Assembly (NCBI RefSeq): GCF_002902285.1
Contig: NZ_PPRU01000001.1
Location: 1 to 64,000 of the forward strand
Direction: 5' to 3'
DNA length: 64,000 bases
Source of the DNA: Staphylococcus simulans
Lineage (GTDB): Bacteria > Bacillota > Bacilli > Staphylococcales > Staphylococcaceae
Position numbers and translations under genes: made by a program. Below the pieces are notes generated by a model that saw only the letters and a program-made list of their open reading frames with translations, was not told the origin of the DNA and ran no database searches. Numbering within the stretch: the stretch's first letter is position 1; each line of letters opens with the position of its first letter. This document shows, piece after piece, positions 29,564 to 42,252 of this stretch.

Positions 29564-30340
29564 ATGAAACATCAATTTTCACGTAATGAATTGGCATACG
29601 GTAAAGAGGGACTTGATTTATTAAAACAACAAACAGTTGCAGTACTTGGCGTTGGGGGCGTTGGGTCTTTTGCAGCAGAAGCTTTAGCTAGAACAAATAT
29701 CGGCCATATCATTTTAATTGATAAAGATGATGTGGACATTACTAATGTGAACCGTCAATTACACGCACTTACAACGACTATCGGTCAAAGTAAAGTGACA
29801 TTGATGGAAGAACGTATCAAATTAATCAATCCAGATTGTAAAGTAACTTCTTTACATATGTTCTATACCGAAGAAACGTATGAACAACTGTTCAATGATT
29901 ATGATATTGATTACATTATTGATGCGAGCGACACAATTATTTATAAAGTGCATTTGATGAAAGAATGTTTGAAACGCGGCATTAAAATCATTTCTAGTAT
30001 GGGTGCTGCAAATAAAACAGATCCAACACGTTTCCAAATTGCCGATATTTCTAAAACGAATACAGATCCTATCGCAAAAATAATTAGACAAAAATTGAAA
30101 AAAGAAGGTATTAAAAAAGGGATTCCAGTTGTTTTTTCAGATGAAAGTCCAATCGTCATCAGAGAAGATGTTAAAGAAACAGTCGGCGATAAAAATGCGG
30201 CAACGCGTAAAGGTCAAATGCCACCATCTTCAAATGCATTTGTGCCAAGTGTAGTAGGCTTAATTTGTGCAAGTTATGTCATCAACGATGTCTTAAAAGA
30301 TATACCTGTGACTAGAATCAAAGATAAAAACCAAAAATAA
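29564..30340 (+). CDS. tcdA: tRNA threonylcarbamoyladenosine dehydratase
   Basis: This 258-residue E1-like enzyme cyclises t6A37 of tRNA to ct6A using ATP. The nucleotide-binding GVGGVGSFAAE lies near residues 30-40, followed by DKDDVDITNVNRQ with the adenylation Arg. The ATG at 29564 is nine bases after AAAGGAG. It is convergent with rarA and the two share a hairpin. Confidence 0.94.
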   Translation: MKHQFSRNELAYGKEGLDLLKQQTVAVLGVGGVGSFAAEALARTNIGHIILIDKDDVDITNVNRQLHALTTTIGQSKVTLMEERIKLINPDCKVTSLHMFYTEETYEQLFNDYDIDYIIDASDTIIYKVHLMKECLKRGIKIISSMGAANKTDPTRFQIADISKTNTDPIAKIIRQKLKKEGIKKGIPVVFSDESPIVIREDVKETVGDKNAATRKGQMPPSSNAFVPSVVGLICASYVINDVLKDIPVTRIKDKNQK

Positions 30341-30353
30341 AAAGGCTGATGTA

Positions 30354-30376
30354 GAATCGTAGACTGACTACGATTC
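30354..30376. terminator. Shared terminator between convergent tcdA and rarA
   Basis: GAATCGTAG (30354-30362) and CTACGATTC (30368-30376) form a perfect stem with loop ACTGA, and weaker pairing extends it outward. T richness is modest on both sides. Confidence 0.65.
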
Positions 30377-30391
30377 TTCTATCAACCTTAA

Positions 30392-31672
30392 TTAACGCTT
30401 GTTTTGCTGCTTAGTAATATTGTCATAGATTTGTTTAAGTTGCTGTTCAGTTTTAGATGTTGTTTTAGGATGGTAATAATGTCTGTTTTTAAGTTTATCC
30501 GGCAGATATTGCTGTGGTATAAAGCCATTCTCAGAATCATGCGGATATTGATAACCAATTGCATGACCTAATTCTTTAGCGCCTTTATAATGACCATCTT
30601 TAAGATGATTAGGCACTTGGCCGACATGACCTTTTCTAATATCAGATAAAGCAGCGTCAATGGCTTTGATACCTGAATTTGATTTAGGTGATAAGCATAA
30701 TTCAATAACTGCTTGACTGAGCGGAATGCGTGCTTCTGGAAATCCTAAACGTTCTGCAGATTCAATGGCAGCGAGTGTACGTTGCCCGGCACCAGGGGAT
30801 GCTAAACCGATATCTTCATAGCTGATCACTAGTAATCTTCTCGCGATGGTTGGGAGATCTCCTGCTTCAATCAGTCGTGCAAGATAATGTAATGCGGCAT
30901 CAGTATCACTGCCTCGAATTGATTTTTGGAAAGCACTCATGACATCATAGTGCATGTCACCATCTTTATCACTGACAAAGCTGCCTTTTTGCATACAATC
31001 TTTGGCATCTTCTAAAGAAACGTGAATTTTGTCATTCTCATCAGGTTTAGCACTTAGTACTGAAAGTTCTAAGGCGTTTAAAGCACTGCGCACATCACCG
31101 TGACTTTGAGTGGAGAAGTATTGCATTGCATCATGATCAACTGTTGCATGATAGGAAGCAAGACCGCGTTCTTCATCAGCTAAAGCGCGTTCTAATGCTA
31201 CAGCAACATCTTCTTCTGTCAGAGGATAGAGTTCAAATATCTGTGCTCGTGAACGAATAGCAGGATTAATCGCATGATACGGATTGGATGTTGTCGCACC
31301 AATAAGTACTATTTTTCCGTTCTCTAAGTGAGGTAACAGGAAATCTTGTTTAGCTTTATCTAAACGATGGATTTCATCAAGCAGTAAAATGACTTGACCA
31401 GACATTTTCGCTTCTTCAACCACCATTTGCATGTCTTTTTTGGTATTTGTCACAGCGTTTAATTGTCTGAACTTAAACTGTGTAGAACCTGCGATGGCTT
31501 TCGCAATACTGGTTTTTCCAATACCAGGAGGTCCATAAAAAATCATTGAAGTCAGTCGTTTGGATTCAACCATTCTTCTAATGATACCTTTTGGACCAAC
31601 TAAGTGTTGTTGTGATATGATTTCATCTAGGTTTTGCGGACGCATTCTAGATGCTAAAGGTTCGTTAGTCAA
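30392..31672 (-). CDS. rarA: Replication-associated recombination ATPase RarA/MgsA
   Basis: This 426-residue AAA+ ATPase acts at stalled replication forks. Walker A GPPGIGKTS is near residue 46, Walker B LLLDEIHR near 97 and sensor GATTSNPYH near 125. The C-terminal MgsA oligomerisation domain contains EDIGLASPGA. The start is TTG at 31672 with AAAGGTG about ten bases upstream. It is divergent from cymR with an 86-base gap. Confidence 0.95.
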   Translation of the reverse strand: MTNEPLASRMRPQNLDEIISQQHLVGPKGIIRRMVESKRLTSMIFYGPPGIGKTSIAKAIAGSTQFKFRQLNAVTNTKKDMQMVVEEAKMSGQVILLLDEIHRLDKAKQDFLLPHLENGKIVLIGATTSNPYHAINPAIRSRAQIFELYPLTEEDVAVALERALADEERGLASYHATVDHDAMQYFSTQSHGDVRSALNALELSVLSAKPDENDKIHVSLEDAKDCMQKGSFVSDKDGDMHYDVMSAFQKSIRGSDTDAALHYLARLIEAGDLPTIARRLLVISYEDIGLASPGAGQRTLAAIESAERLGFPEARIPLSQAVIELCLSPKSNSGIKAIDAALSDIRKGHVGQVPNHLKDGHYKGAKELGHAIGYQYPHDSENGFIPQQYLPDKLKNRHYYHPKTTSKTEQQLKQIYDNITKQQNKR

Positions 31673-31758
31673 GATAGAGTCACACCTTTCTATTACTATA
31701 TTAACGTAAAAAATGCTAGAATTGAATAAAATAAAATCGGATTAAGCGAGGTAATAAA

Positions 31759-32178
31759 ATGAAAATTTCAACAAAAGGGAGATATGGCTTAACCTTAATG
31801 ATTTCTCTTGCTAAGAGGGAAGGTCAAGGTTGCGTATCGTTAAAAACTATTGCAGAAGAAAATAAATTAAGTGATCTATACCTAGAACAATTAGTAGGAC
31901 CTTTAAGAAATGCCGGATTGATTCGTAGTGTACGCGGTGCTAAAGGTGGATACCAACTCCGTGTCCCAGCTGATGAAATTAAAGCCGGAGATATTATTCG
32001 CCTGCTTGAAGGTCCGATTTCATTCGTTGAAAGTATAGATTCAGAGCCGCCAGCACAACAAGAACTTTGGTTGCGCATGAGAGACGCAGTCAGAGAAGTA
32101 TTAGATGGCACAACGTTAAAATATTTAGCAGACTTTAACGATACTGATAAACGCGATAATTACATGTTCTATATTTAA
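31759..32178 (+). CDS. cymR: Rrf2-family cysteine metabolism repressor CymR
   Basis: This 139-residue winged-helix regulator begins MKISTKGRYGLTLM. The recognition helix includes LSDLYLEQLVGPLRNAGL. Its only cysteine is Cys25, the residue linked to redox sensing in S. aureus CymR, and there are no Fe-S ligands. CymR with CysK represses cysteine uptake and synthesis genes in staphylococci and Bacillus. A cysteine desulfurase gene lies nearby at 33799. Confidence 0.94.
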   Translation: MKISTKGRYGLTLMISLAKREGQGCVSLKTIAEENKLSDLYLEQLVGPLRNAGLIRSVRGAKGGYQLRVPADEIKAGDIIRLLEGPISFVESIDSEPPAQQELWLRMRDAVREVLDGTTLKYLADFNDTDKRDNYMFYI

Positions 32179-32185
32179 TAAGTAT

Positions 32186-32221
32186 TGCAGTTCAACTACA
32201 GGTTGTTGGACTGCATTTTTT
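32186..32221 (+). terminator. Terminator of cymR
   Basis: TGCAGTTCAAC (32186-32196) pairs with GTTGGACTGCA (32205-32215) with one wobble, followed by six T residues. Confidence 0.92.
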
Positions 32222-32239
32222 AATGCGTAATATGGATAT

Positions 32240-32264
32240 GTTTGTTCAAATTCACATGTGGTAT
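32240..32264 (+). promoter_or_regulatory. Possible sigma-B promoter of the CsbD-like gene
   Basis: GTTTGT (32240-32245), 13 bases, then TGGTAT (32259-32264) is close to the staphylococcal sigma-B pattern (GTTT and GGGTAT with a 12-15 base spacer). CsbD-family genes are commonly sigma-B dependent. The call rests on pattern only. Confidence 0.55.
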
Positions 32265-32307
32265 TCATATAATGTAACTAGATTTGAAATATTTGGAGGA
32301 ATCGATT

Positions 32308-32514
32308 ATGGCAAATAAAGGCGAAGACAAATTAGAACAAGCAAAAGGCAACGTTAAAGAAACAGTAGGTAATGCTACTGATAATAAGAAATTAGAAAAT
32401 GAAGGTAAAGCAGATAAAGCTTCAGGTAAAGTTGATGAAAAAATCAATGATGCTGCAGACAAAGCAAAAGATGCAGCTGGCAAATTAAAAGATAAATTCA
32501 ATAAAGATAAATAA
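32308..32514 (+). CDS. CsbD-family stress protein
   Basis: This 68-residue, lysine- and glutamate-rich hydrophilic protein of the CsbD/UPF0337 family begins [19 protein letters not shown]. The repeated KxxDxA...[10 protein letters not shown] pattern suggests flexible amphipathic helices. Molecular function is unknown; the family is part of the general stress response. The ATG at 32308 is seven bases after GGAGG; upstream in-frame codons precede that site and are rejected. A strong terminator follows. Confidence 0.93.
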   Translation: MANKGEDKLEQAKGNVKETVGNATDNKKLENEGKADKASGKVDEKINDAADKAKDAAGKLKDKFNKDK

Positions 32515-32532
32515 TTATCAATCAACAAATAG

Positions 32533-32580
32533 AAATAACGGGCAGAATCTTAAATGGTTCTGCCCGTTATTTGTGTTTTA
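32533..32580. terminator. Terminator between csbD-like gene and the convergent oxidoreductase
   Basis: AAATAACGGGCAGAA (32533-32547) and TTCTGCCCGTTATTT (32558-32572) form a perfect 15-bp stem. T-rich sequence lies on both flanks, so it can serve both genes. Confidence 0.9.
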
Positions 32581-32611
32581 ATCAAAATAACTAATCAACG
32601 TATATATATAT

Positions 32612-33616
32612 TTATTTACGAACTTGTTTCATAACACGTTGCAAGCGTTCGAATGACTCTTTTTGTTTTTCTTGATCATAGATATAACTGATTGCCATCA
32701 ATTCATCAAACTCGCCGTAGATATCCATGAATTTTTCGATTTGTTGTTTAACAGTTTCTTCTGAACCTACTAATGAAACACCTAAGCGACCTTTTGCCAT
32801 TTGTAATTCTGCAGGAGTAAGCACATCTGCTAAATTATCAATTGGTGGTTGCAGCGGTTCCATTCTGCCGCGTGTAATGCTCACTGTAACTTGTGCTAAT
32901 GTTGTTGCTAATTTTTCAGCTTCTTCATCTGTTTCAGCAACAATCGCATTCAAGCATACAATCATATATGGTTTGTCTAATACTTCAGATGGTTCGAATA
33001 ATTCTTTATAAATGGACATAGCTTCTCTCATTTGTTGCGGTGCAAAGTGACCAGCAAATACATAAGGTAAGCCCATTCTTGCAGCGAGATGTGCAGAGTC
33101 TGTAGAAGAACCTAAAATATATAACGGAACGTTTTTATCAACAGCAGGATATGCACGTACGTAGCCTTGTTGGTTTTCTGGTCCGAAGTATTTTTGTAGT
33201 TGTGCAACTTCTTCAGGGAACGCATAAACACCATTATGTTGATCTCTGCGTAATGCGCTCGCTGTCATCATATCTGTACCCGGTGCACGGCCTAAGCCTA
33301 AATCGACTCGGTTTTTAAACATTGTTTCTAATGTACCGAATTGTTCAGCTACGACTAATGGTGCATGGTTTGGCAACATAATACCGCCTGAACCGACCCG
33401 GATGTTTTTCGTATGCTCTAATGTGTGTTGAATCAATAACGCTGTCGCAGAACTCACTAAATTCGGAGCGTTATGATGTTCTGCAATCCAATATCGTTCA
33501 TATCCTAATTCATCTAGATGTTGAGCTAAGTCCACCATATTATCGATGGCTTGCTTCTCATCTTCACCTGATTTAACAGGTACTAAATTGAGTGCAGAAA
33601 CTTTAATTTCACTCAC
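32612..33616 (-). CDS. Luciferase-like flavin-dependent oxidoreductase
   Basis: This 334-residue bacterial-luciferase-like (LLM class) TIM-barrel protein has the family motifs RYWIAEHHN near residue 41, SGGIMLPNHAPL near 77 and DLGLGRAPGTD near 105. Its substrate is not predictable; relatives use reduced FMN supplied by a partner reductase. The start is GTG at 33616 after GAGGAGG. It stands alone, convergent with the stress gene and divergent from the cysteine desulfurase. Confidence 0.9.
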   Translation of the reverse strand: MSEIKVSALNLVPVKSGEDEKQAIDNMVDLAQHLDELGYERYWIAEHHNAPNLVSSATALLIQHTLEHTKNIRVGSGGIMLPNHAPLVVAEQFGTLETMFKNRVDLGLGRAPGTDMMTASALRRDQHNGVYAFPEEVAQLQKYFGPENQQGYVRAYPAVDKNVPLYILGSSTDSAHLAARMGLPYVFAGHFAPQQMREAMSIYKELFEPSEVLDKPYMIVCLNAIVAETDEEAEKLATTLAQVTVSITRGRMEPLQPPIDNLADVLTPAELQMAKGRLGVSLVGSEETVKQQIEKFMDIYGEFDELMAISYIYDQEKQKESFERLQRVMKQVRK

Positions 33617-33798
33617 ATAAAGACCTCCTCGTTTTGAATGATATATTAATTATAACAAGAACAAATATTAGAAAGAATTTTATTGCTTAAAGCATGTGCT
33701 TTGCATGTTATAATATTTGTGGAACAGAGTACTAGAAAAATTGTAGTGTTGGTGCTAGAATTGGAACATTGATAAAATTGTGAGGAAGTGTCTGACAA

Positions 33799-36056
<2,258 letters not shown>

Positions 36057-36066
36057 ATTTTAATCA

Positions 36067-36095
36067 GGGACTAGGACTTTCCTAGTCTCTTTTTT
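36067..36095 (+). terminator. Terminator of the desulfurase-mnmA unit
   Basis: GGGACTAGG (36067-36075) pairs with CCTAGTCTC (36081-36089) with one wobble, followed by six T residues. Confidence 0.9.
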
Positions 36096-36157
36096 ACATA
36101 GTTTCAAGTTTTTCTGATAAAATAAAGAGTTGAATAAGAAAGAAATGAGGACTAAGC

Positions 36158-36826
36158 ATGAAACAAGAAGAAATTTATCAGTTAATTAAAGAAGGTCAAT
36201 TTGAAACAGCGTTAAAAGCACTGTTTGAAAATATTGATGCACATCCTGAAGACATTGAAAACTACATTAATTCAGGTATTCTGCTTGCGGAAGCAGGTGA
36301 AATTGAAAAAGCTGAGAAATTTTTCCAAAAAGCTTTAACTATCGATCCGAACAACGGTGCGATTTATTATAATTTAGCTAATGTTTATTATAATGCAGAA
36401 AGTTTTAATGATGCGATTAAACTTTATCAACAAGCACTCAAAACAGGTGTCGATGAAGCGGATACCAATTATATGATAGGGATGTCATTTAATAACTTAG
36501 GTGACTATAAATCTGCATTACCTTTCCTTATGCGTGCTGCAGAATTAGATCAAAATAAAGATGAAGAAATTCAATTCCAATACGGTTTAGTCCTATGTCA
36601 TTTGGAATTGTTTGACCAAGCTGTCAAACAGTTAGATACCGTGTTAAATATAAATCCCAAACATACAGACGCATTATATAACCGTGGTTTAGCGGGTTAT
36701 ATGTTTACTGAAGAAATCTATGAAGCAATACCATACTTTGAAAAAGCAATAGAGATTGATCCAGAACATTTATTAAGTCAGCATGCACTTAAAACATTCA
36801 CCCAATTTGATGCAGAGGAGGAATAA
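36158..36826 (+). CDS. Tetratricopeptide-repeat protein
   Basis: This 222-residue protein is built of about six TPR units; examples are EIEKAEKFFQKALTIDPNNG and the AIPYFEKAIEIDPEH segment. It has no signal peptide or membrane segment, so it is probably a cytoplasmic adaptor. No partner can be named from sequence. It ends two bases before recD2, as in other Firmicutes, and may work with it or simply be cotranscribed. Confidence 0.92.
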   Translation: MKQEEIYQLIKEGQFETALKALFENIDAHPEDIENYINSGILLAEAGEIEKAEKFFQKALTIDPNNGAIYYNLANVYYNAESFNDAIKLYQQALKTGVDEADTNYMIGMSFNNLGDYKSALPFLMRAAELDQNKDEEIQFQYGLVLCHLELFDQAVKQLDTVLNINPKHTDALYNRGLAGYMFTEEIYEAIPYFEKAIEIDPEHLLSQHALKTFTQFDAEEE

Positions 36827-36828
36827 AT

Positions 36829-39243
36829 TTGGAGAACCCTACATTGTTTGACTATTCGATGGTCAAAGGAACAGTAGAAGCAATCTTATTTCAAAATAAA
36901 GATAATTTCTATACCGTATTAAAAGTAGATCCGATTGAAACCAATGAAGATTTTGATAATATGCCTACAATTGTGGGGTTCTTTCCTGAAATTGCTGAAG
37001 GCGATGTTTATACCTTCAAAGGTCAAGCTGTGACACACCCTAGATACGGCAAACAATTAAAAGCTGAAACTTTCGAAAAAGAAGTACCGCAAACAAAAGA
37101 TGCGATTATCAGTTACTTATCAAGTGATTTGTTTAAAGGTGTCGGTAAGAAAACGGCTGAAAATATCGTAAATACACTTGGTGAAAATACCATCAATAAA
37201 ATTTTAGATGATCGTTCAGTCCTAGAAGAAGTACCGAATTTATCTAAAAAGAAACAAAGCCAAATCGCAGATCAAATCTACAGTAATCAAGAAGTAGAAA
37301 AAATTATGATCAGACTTCATGATTTAGGCTTCGGTCCGAAATTAGCGATGAGCATCTATCAAGTTTATCAAAGTGACACCTTACAAACGATAGAGAAAAA
37401 TCCATATGATCTTGTCTATGATGTACGCGGTGTCGGTTTCCACAAAGCAGATACTTTAGCTAAGAATTTAGGCATAGAATATAACGCCCCTGAACGCTTA
37501 AAAGCAGGTCTGCTTTATACGATAGAAGAAGAATGTATTAAACAAGGTCATACATTTTTACCTAAAGATTATGTATTAGAAACTTCGTTAGAGATGTTAA
37601 GCAAGGGATATGACCAAACGATAGATGCCAGTATGTTAGAAAAAGTGATACTTGAATTGACAGAAGAAAGTAAGTTGGTGGAAGCGGATGAAACACTTTC
37701 TATCCCAAGCTTATATTATTCAGAAGTCAAAAGTGTGCAGAACCTGTATCGTATTGCGTCACATCAAGCTAAATTAGAGAATATTGAACAATCTGACTTA
37801 CAAATCAATATTGGTGAAATCGAGGAAATGAATGGAGTCAACTACGCATCTTCTCAAAAAGAAGCACTTGAAACAGCGATTAATTCAAAAGTCATGCTGC
37901 TGACAGGTGGTCCAGGTACCGGTAAAACAACGGTTATCAAAGGCATCGTTGAACTCTATGCGGAAACGCATGGTTTATCCTTATCCTATGACGATTACCA
38001 AGAAGATGATTATCCGATAGCGCTTGCTGCACCTACAGGACGTGCAGCCAAACGTTTACAAGAATCAACTGGACTTGAAGCAATGACCATCCATCGTTTA
38101 ATCGGCTGGAGTCAAGATACCAAGCCTGAAGATGTCTTAGAAAATGAAATTACTGCTAAGCTCATCATTATTGATGAAATGTCAATGGTAGATACATGGT
38201 TGTTTCATCAGTTCTTGAATGCAGTACCGATTGATGCACAAATCATTTTAGTCGGAGATGAAGACCAATTACCATCAGTCGGCCCAGGACAAGTGTTTAA
38301 AGATTTAATTGATGCGAAAGTCATTCCACGTGTTAATTTAACTGAAGTCTACCGTCAACAAGATGGTTCTAGTATCATTGAACTCGCACATAAAATGAAA
38401 TTAGGTCAGCCGATAGACATTACTGAGCGATTCCACGATCGCAGCTTTATTCCTTGTACAGCTGAACAAATACCAGATGTAGTCAATAAAGTGGTGAGTT
38501 CTGCTGTTAAAAAAGGCTACGATATGAGCGATATTCAAGTCTTGGCTCCGATGTATCGCGGCAGTGCCGGCATTAAGCGTTTAAATAAAGTATTACAAGA
38601 TATCTTGAATCCTAAAGCTGAAGATGCAAGAGAGATTGAGTTCGGAGAAGCGGTCTTTAGAAAGGGCGACAAAGTCTTACAACTTGTGAATCGTCCTAAT
38701 GATAATATTTTCAATGGTGATATCGGTGTGATTGTCGGTATCTTCTGGGCACGTGAAAACGAATTAAATAAAGATATACTTGTCGTCGATTTTGAAGGTA
38801 ATGAAATTACATTTACCAAACAAGATATGATGGAGTTAACACATGCTTATTGTACTTCCATTCATAAAGCACAAGGTTCAGAGTTTCCAATTGTTATTAT
38901 GCCGATTGTAAAACAATATTATCGCATGTTGCAGCGTCCGATTATCTATACAGGACTTACACGTGCCAAACAATCTTTAGTTTTTCTTGGTGATAGCCAA
39001 GCCTTTGACATCGGTATGAAGACCCATGGGCAAGTACGTATGACGAGACTCGCACAATTGCTCAGAGATTACTTCGGTCATGAGAGTGAAACAAATGAAG
39101 AACAAGCAGATGAACAAATAAATGATCAAACAACCTCAGCACCTGCACAACAACTCGTAGAATTAACAGAAGCAACGATTTATGAAATTGACCCGATGAT
39201 TGGTATGGGTAAGGTCACACCTTATACTTTTAATCATGAATAA
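36829..39243 (+). CDS. recD2: ATP-dependent 5'-3' DNA helicase RecD2
   Basis: This 804-residue superfamily 1B helicase is of the RecD2 type found without RecBC. The N-terminal OB-like and helix-hairpin-helix region (about residues 90-230, FKGVGKKTAENIV, GVGFHKAD) precedes the motor. Walker A GGPGTGKTT is near residue 362, Walker B IIDEMSM near 447, and motif VI lies near YTGLTRAK. Roles in replication-fork progression and repair are known in B. subtilis. The start is TTG at 36829 after GAGGAGG. Confidence 0.95.
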   Translation: MENPTLFDYSMVKGTVEAILFQNKDNFYTVLKVDPIETNEDFDNMPTIVGFFPEIAEGDVYTFKGQAVTHPRYGKQLKAETFEKEVPQTKDAIISYLSSDLFKGVGKKTAENIVNTLGENTINKILDDRSVLEEVPNLSKKKQSQIADQIYSNQEVEKIMIRLHDLGFGPKLAMSIYQVYQSDTLQTIEKNPYDLVYDVRGVGFHKADTLAKNLGIEYNAPERLKAGLLYTIEEECIKQGHTFLPKDYVLETSLEMLSKGYDQTIDASMLEKVILELTEESKLVEADETLSIPSLYYSEVKSVQNLYRIASHQAKLENIEQSDLQINIGEIEEMNGVNYASSQKEALETAINSKVMLLTGGPGTGKTTVIKGIVELYAETHGLSLSYDDYQEDDYPIALAAPTGRAAKRLQESTGLEAMTIHRLIGWSQDTKPEDVLENEITAKLIIIDEMSMVDTWLFHQFLNAVPIDAQIILVGDEDQLPSVGPGQVFKDLIDAKVIPRVNLTEVYRQQDGSSIIELAHKMKLGQPIDITERFHDRSFIPCTAEQIPDVVNKVVSSAVKKGYDMSDIQVLAPMYRGSAGIKRLNKVLQDILNPKAEDAREIEFGEAVFRKGDKVLQLVNRPNDNIFNGDIGVIVGIFWARENELNKDILVVDFEGNEITFTKQDMMELTHAYCTSIHKAQGSEFPIVIMPIVKQYYRMLQRPIIYTGLTRAKQSLVFLGDSQAFDIGMKTHGQVRMTRLAQLLRDYFGHESETNEEQADEQINDQTTSAPAQQLVELTEATIYEIDPMIGMGKVTPYTFNHE

Positions 39244-39268
39244 AGTGTTGTGTGAAGTATGATATATG

Positions 39269-39297
39269 TTGACTTTTAAAGTCTGTCAGACTAAAAT
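39269..39297 (+). promoter_or_regulatory. Sigma-A promoter of alaS
   Basis: TTGACT (39269-39274), a 17-base spacer and TAAAAT (39292-39297). The spacer holds a perfect 13-base palindrome, AGTCTGTCAGACT (39280-39292). Confidence 0.7.
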
Positions 39298-39303
39298 AAA
39301 ATT

Positions 39304-39498
39304 AATTCGCATAAAGCCGAGTAAGCAAATCGTTATGCCTAAGAGAGGTACCGGGTGGTGTAAGGTATCGCATCATTTGCTGAACGCTACTTTATGTCAG
39401 TCCGTATAAGAACAAGAGTGATGCAGGATAATTTGCTGCATAACTAGGGTGGTACCGCGATGCATTCGTCCCTTTGAGGATGAATGCATTTTTATTTT
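39304..39498 (+). promoter_or_regulatory. T-box riboswitch, tRNA-Ala responsive, controlling alaS
   Basis: The core AGGGTGGTACCGCG lies at 39446-39459; UGGU fits the A73 of tRNA-Ala. Stem I pairs CATAAAG (39310-39316) with CTTTATG (39390-39396), and AGCAAAT with ATTTGCT, around an AGTA motif (39320-39323) opposite GAAC-GCT-A. GCT (39386-39388) is an alanine codon. The terminator pairs ATGCATTCGTCC (39460-39471) with GGATGAATGCAT (39478-39489), followed by a T tract. Confidence 0.95.
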
Positions 39499-39553
39499 GT
39501 GAAAGAACCTATACGGCAATGTTTTAAATATGTATATTAGGAGTGAGTTATTT

Positions 39554-42184
39554 ATGAAGCGATTAAAAGCAAGTGAAATCAGACAAAATTTCATTGATTA
39601 CTTTAAAGAAAATGGACATATGGTCGAACCTTCTGCACCTTTAGTACCGATTGATGACGATTCATTATTATGGATCAACTCAGGTGTTGCGACATTAAAA
39701 AAATACTTTGATGGACGAGAAATTCCAAAAAAACCACGTATCGTGAACGCGCAAAAAGCGATTCGTACAAACGATATTGAAAACGTTGGTTTTACTGCAC
39801 GTCACCATACTTTCTTTGAAATGTTAGGGAACTTTTCTATTGGTGATTATTTCAAACGTGAAGCGATTGAATTTGCTTGGGAATTCTTAACTAGTGATCG
39901 TTGGATGGGTATGGAACCTGAAAAATTATACGTGACCATTCACCCTGAAGATATGGAAGCTTTCGATTTATGGCACGATGTCATCGGTTTAGATGAAAGC
40001 CGTATTATTCGTATTGAAGGCAACTTCTGGGATATCGGTGAAGGTCCATCAGGTCCGAACACAGAAATCTTCTATGACCGTGGTCCAGACTATGGTCAAG
40101 ATGATCCGGCTGAAGAAATGTATCCAGGTGGCGAAAACGAACGTTACTTAGAAGTATGGAACTTAGTCTTTAGTGAATTCAACCATAATCCTGATCATAC
40201 GTATACACCACTTCCAAATAAAAACATTGATACCGGCATGGGTCTAGAACGTATGGCATCGATTGCGCAAAATGTACGTACTAACTATGAAACTGACCTA
40301 TTTATCCCAATCATTGAAGAAGTTGAACAAATTTCAGGTAAGAAATATCAACAAGATGCTACGCAAGATGTTGCATTCAAAGTCATTGCGGATCATATCA
40401 GAACCATCGCATTCGCAATCGGTGATGGCGCTTTACCAGCAAATGAAGGCCGCGGTTATGTCTTACGCCGTTTATTACGTCGTGCAGTTCGTTTCAGTCA
40501 ATCTTTAGATATCAACAAACCATTTATGTATGAACTTGTCGATACAGTGGCAGACATTATGGAACCTTACTATCCAGAAGTAAAACAAAAAGCAGATTTC
40601 ATTAAACGTGTCATTAAATCTGAAGAAGAACGTTTCCACGAAACATTAGAAGAAGGCTTAGCAATTTTAAATCAATTTATCAAAACAGCTAAAAACGGCG
40701 ATAAAATGATTAAAGGTGAAGATGCGTTCAAATTATATGATACGTATGGTTTCCCAGTTGAATTGACTGAAGAAATCGCTGGTAACGAAGGTTTAAGTGT
40801 CGATATGGCGACATTCGAAACAGAAATGCAGCAACAAAGAGATCGTGCACGTCAAGCACGTCAAAATTCACAATCAATGCAGATTCAAAGTGAAGTGTTG
40901 AAAAATATCACGACAGATAGTGAATTTGTCGGTTATACACATACAGATTATCAAACGGAGTTAACAGACTTAATTTATAATGGCGAAGCGGTAGAACAAG
41001 CAGATGCGGGTGAAACAGTTTACTTTATTTTAAGACAAACACCATTCTACGCTGTTTCAGGTGGTCAAGTGGCTGACCAAGGTACAGTCGGCAATGACAA
41101 CTTCGAAATTGAAGTGACTGAAGTAACGAAAGCACCAAATGGTCAAAACTTGCATAAAGGTATCGTGCAATTCGGTCAAGTCACAAAAGGCGCACAAGTC
41201 GACGCTTCAGTTAACCAAGAAGAACGCCGTGCTATTACGAAAAACCATAGTGCAACCCACTTATTACATGCTGCGTTGAAAGAAGTGTTAGGTGACCATG
41301 TCAATCAAGCAGGTTCACTCGTTGAAGGCGAACGTTTACGTTTTGACTTCTCGCATTTCGGTCCTGTGACTAAAGAAGAATTAGAACAAATTGAACGTCG
41401 TGTCAATGAACAAATCTGGAACGGCATTAATGTTTCAATCAAAGAAATGCCGATTGAAGAAGCCAAAGCTTCAGGTGCAATGGCATTATTCGGTGAAAAA
41501 TATGGCGATATTGTCCGTGTTGTAGATATGAAACCATTCTCAATTGAATTATGCGGCGGTATTCATGTTCAAAACACATCAGAAATCGGTTTATTTAAAA
41601 TTGTCAGCGAATCAGGTACAGGTGCTGGTGTCAGACGTATTGAAGCCTTAACAGGTAAAGCAGCATTCTTATACCTTGAAGGTATCCAAGATAAATTCAA
41701 TGAAGTGAAACACTTAGTGAAAGCTAAAGACGATACACAAGTGGCTGAAAAAGTAACACACGTGATTGACAGCGAAAAACAATTACACAAACAATTAGAA
41801 CAACGTAACCAAGAAATCACTGCACTAAAAATGGGCAGCTTAGATGATCAAGTTGAAGACATTAACGGGTTGAAAGTATTAGCGTTACAAGTAGAAGCAG
41901 ACAATGCGAAAGCCTTAAGACAAACTATGGATGATTTCAAATCTAAATTACAAGATGCGGTCATTATCTTAGCAAGTGATGTCGGTGGTAAAGTTGCTTT
42001 AGTTGCGACGGTACCGAAATCAGAGACAAATAAAGTCAAAGCAGGCGACATTATTAAAGAAATGGCACCTGTTGTCGGCGGTAAAGGCGGCGGTCGTCCA
42101 GATATGGCACAAGGCGGCGGCAGCGAGCCAGGTAAGATAACAGATGCATTACAATTCATTAAAAACTACATTAAATCACTATAA
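39554..42184 (+). CDS. alaS: Alanyl-tRNA synthetase
   Basis: At 876 residues this is the standard length. The N-terminal class II catalytic domain ([18 protein letters not shown]) is followed by the editing domain with zinc motif HSATHLLH near residue 565 and CGGIH near 666. The C-terminal C-Ala domain ends with the [14 protein letters not shown] motif. The ATG at 39554 follows TAGGAGTGAG; an in-frame codon eight residues upstream lacks a ribosome site. ireB follows 68 bases later. Confidence 0.98.
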   Translation: MKRLKASEIRQNFIDYFKENGHMVEPSAPLVPIDDDSLLWINSGVATLKKYFDGREIPKKPRIVNAQKAIRTNDIENVGFTARHHTFFEMLGNFSIGDYFKREAIEFAWEFLTSDRWMGMEPEKLYVTIHPEDMEAFDLWHDVIGLDESRIIRIEGNFWDIGEGPSGPNTEIFYDRGPDYGQDDPAEEMYPGGENERYLEVWNLVFSEFNHNPDHTYTPLPNKNIDTGMGLERMASIAQNVRTNYETDLFIPIIEEVEQISGKKYQQDATQDVAFKVIADHIRTIAFAIGDGALPANEGRGYVLRRLLRRAVRFSQSLDINKPFMYELVDTVADIMEPYYPEVKQKADFIKRVIKSEEERFHETLEEGLAILNQFIKTAKNGDKMIKGEDAFKLYDTYGFPVELTEEIAGNEGLSVDMATFETEMQQQRDRARQARQNSQSMQIQSEVLKNITTDSEFVGYTHTDYQTELTDLIYNGEAVEQADAGETVYFILRQTPFYAVSGGQVADQGTVGNDNFEIEVTEVTKAPNGQNLHKGIVQFGQVTKGAQVDASVNQEERRAITKNHSATHLLHAALKEVLGDHVNQAGSLVEGERLRFDFSHFGPVTKEELEQIERRVNEQIWNGINVSIKEMPIEEAKASGAMALFGEKYGDIVRVVDMKPFSIELCGGIHVQNTSEIGLFKIVSESGTGAGVRRIEALTGKAAFLYLEGIQDKFNEVKHLVKAKDDTQVAEKVTHVIDSEKQLHKQLEQRNQEITALKMGSLDDQVEDINGLKVLALQVEADNAKALRQTMDDFKSKLQDAVIILASDVGGKVALVATVPKSETNKVKAGDIIKEMAPVVGGKGGGRPDMAQGGGSEPGKITDALQFIKNYIKSL

Positions 42185-42252
42185 TCTCCTTGCACTCTCA
42201 TGTAGAATAGAGGATGTATCAGCCTACTATAGTAGAAGGAGTGTGTAGTAAA

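Noticed and set aside
41848..42159. 103-codon open frame antisense to alaS
   Set aside because: It mirrors the glycine-rich C-Ala domain of alaS and has no ribosome site or family motif.
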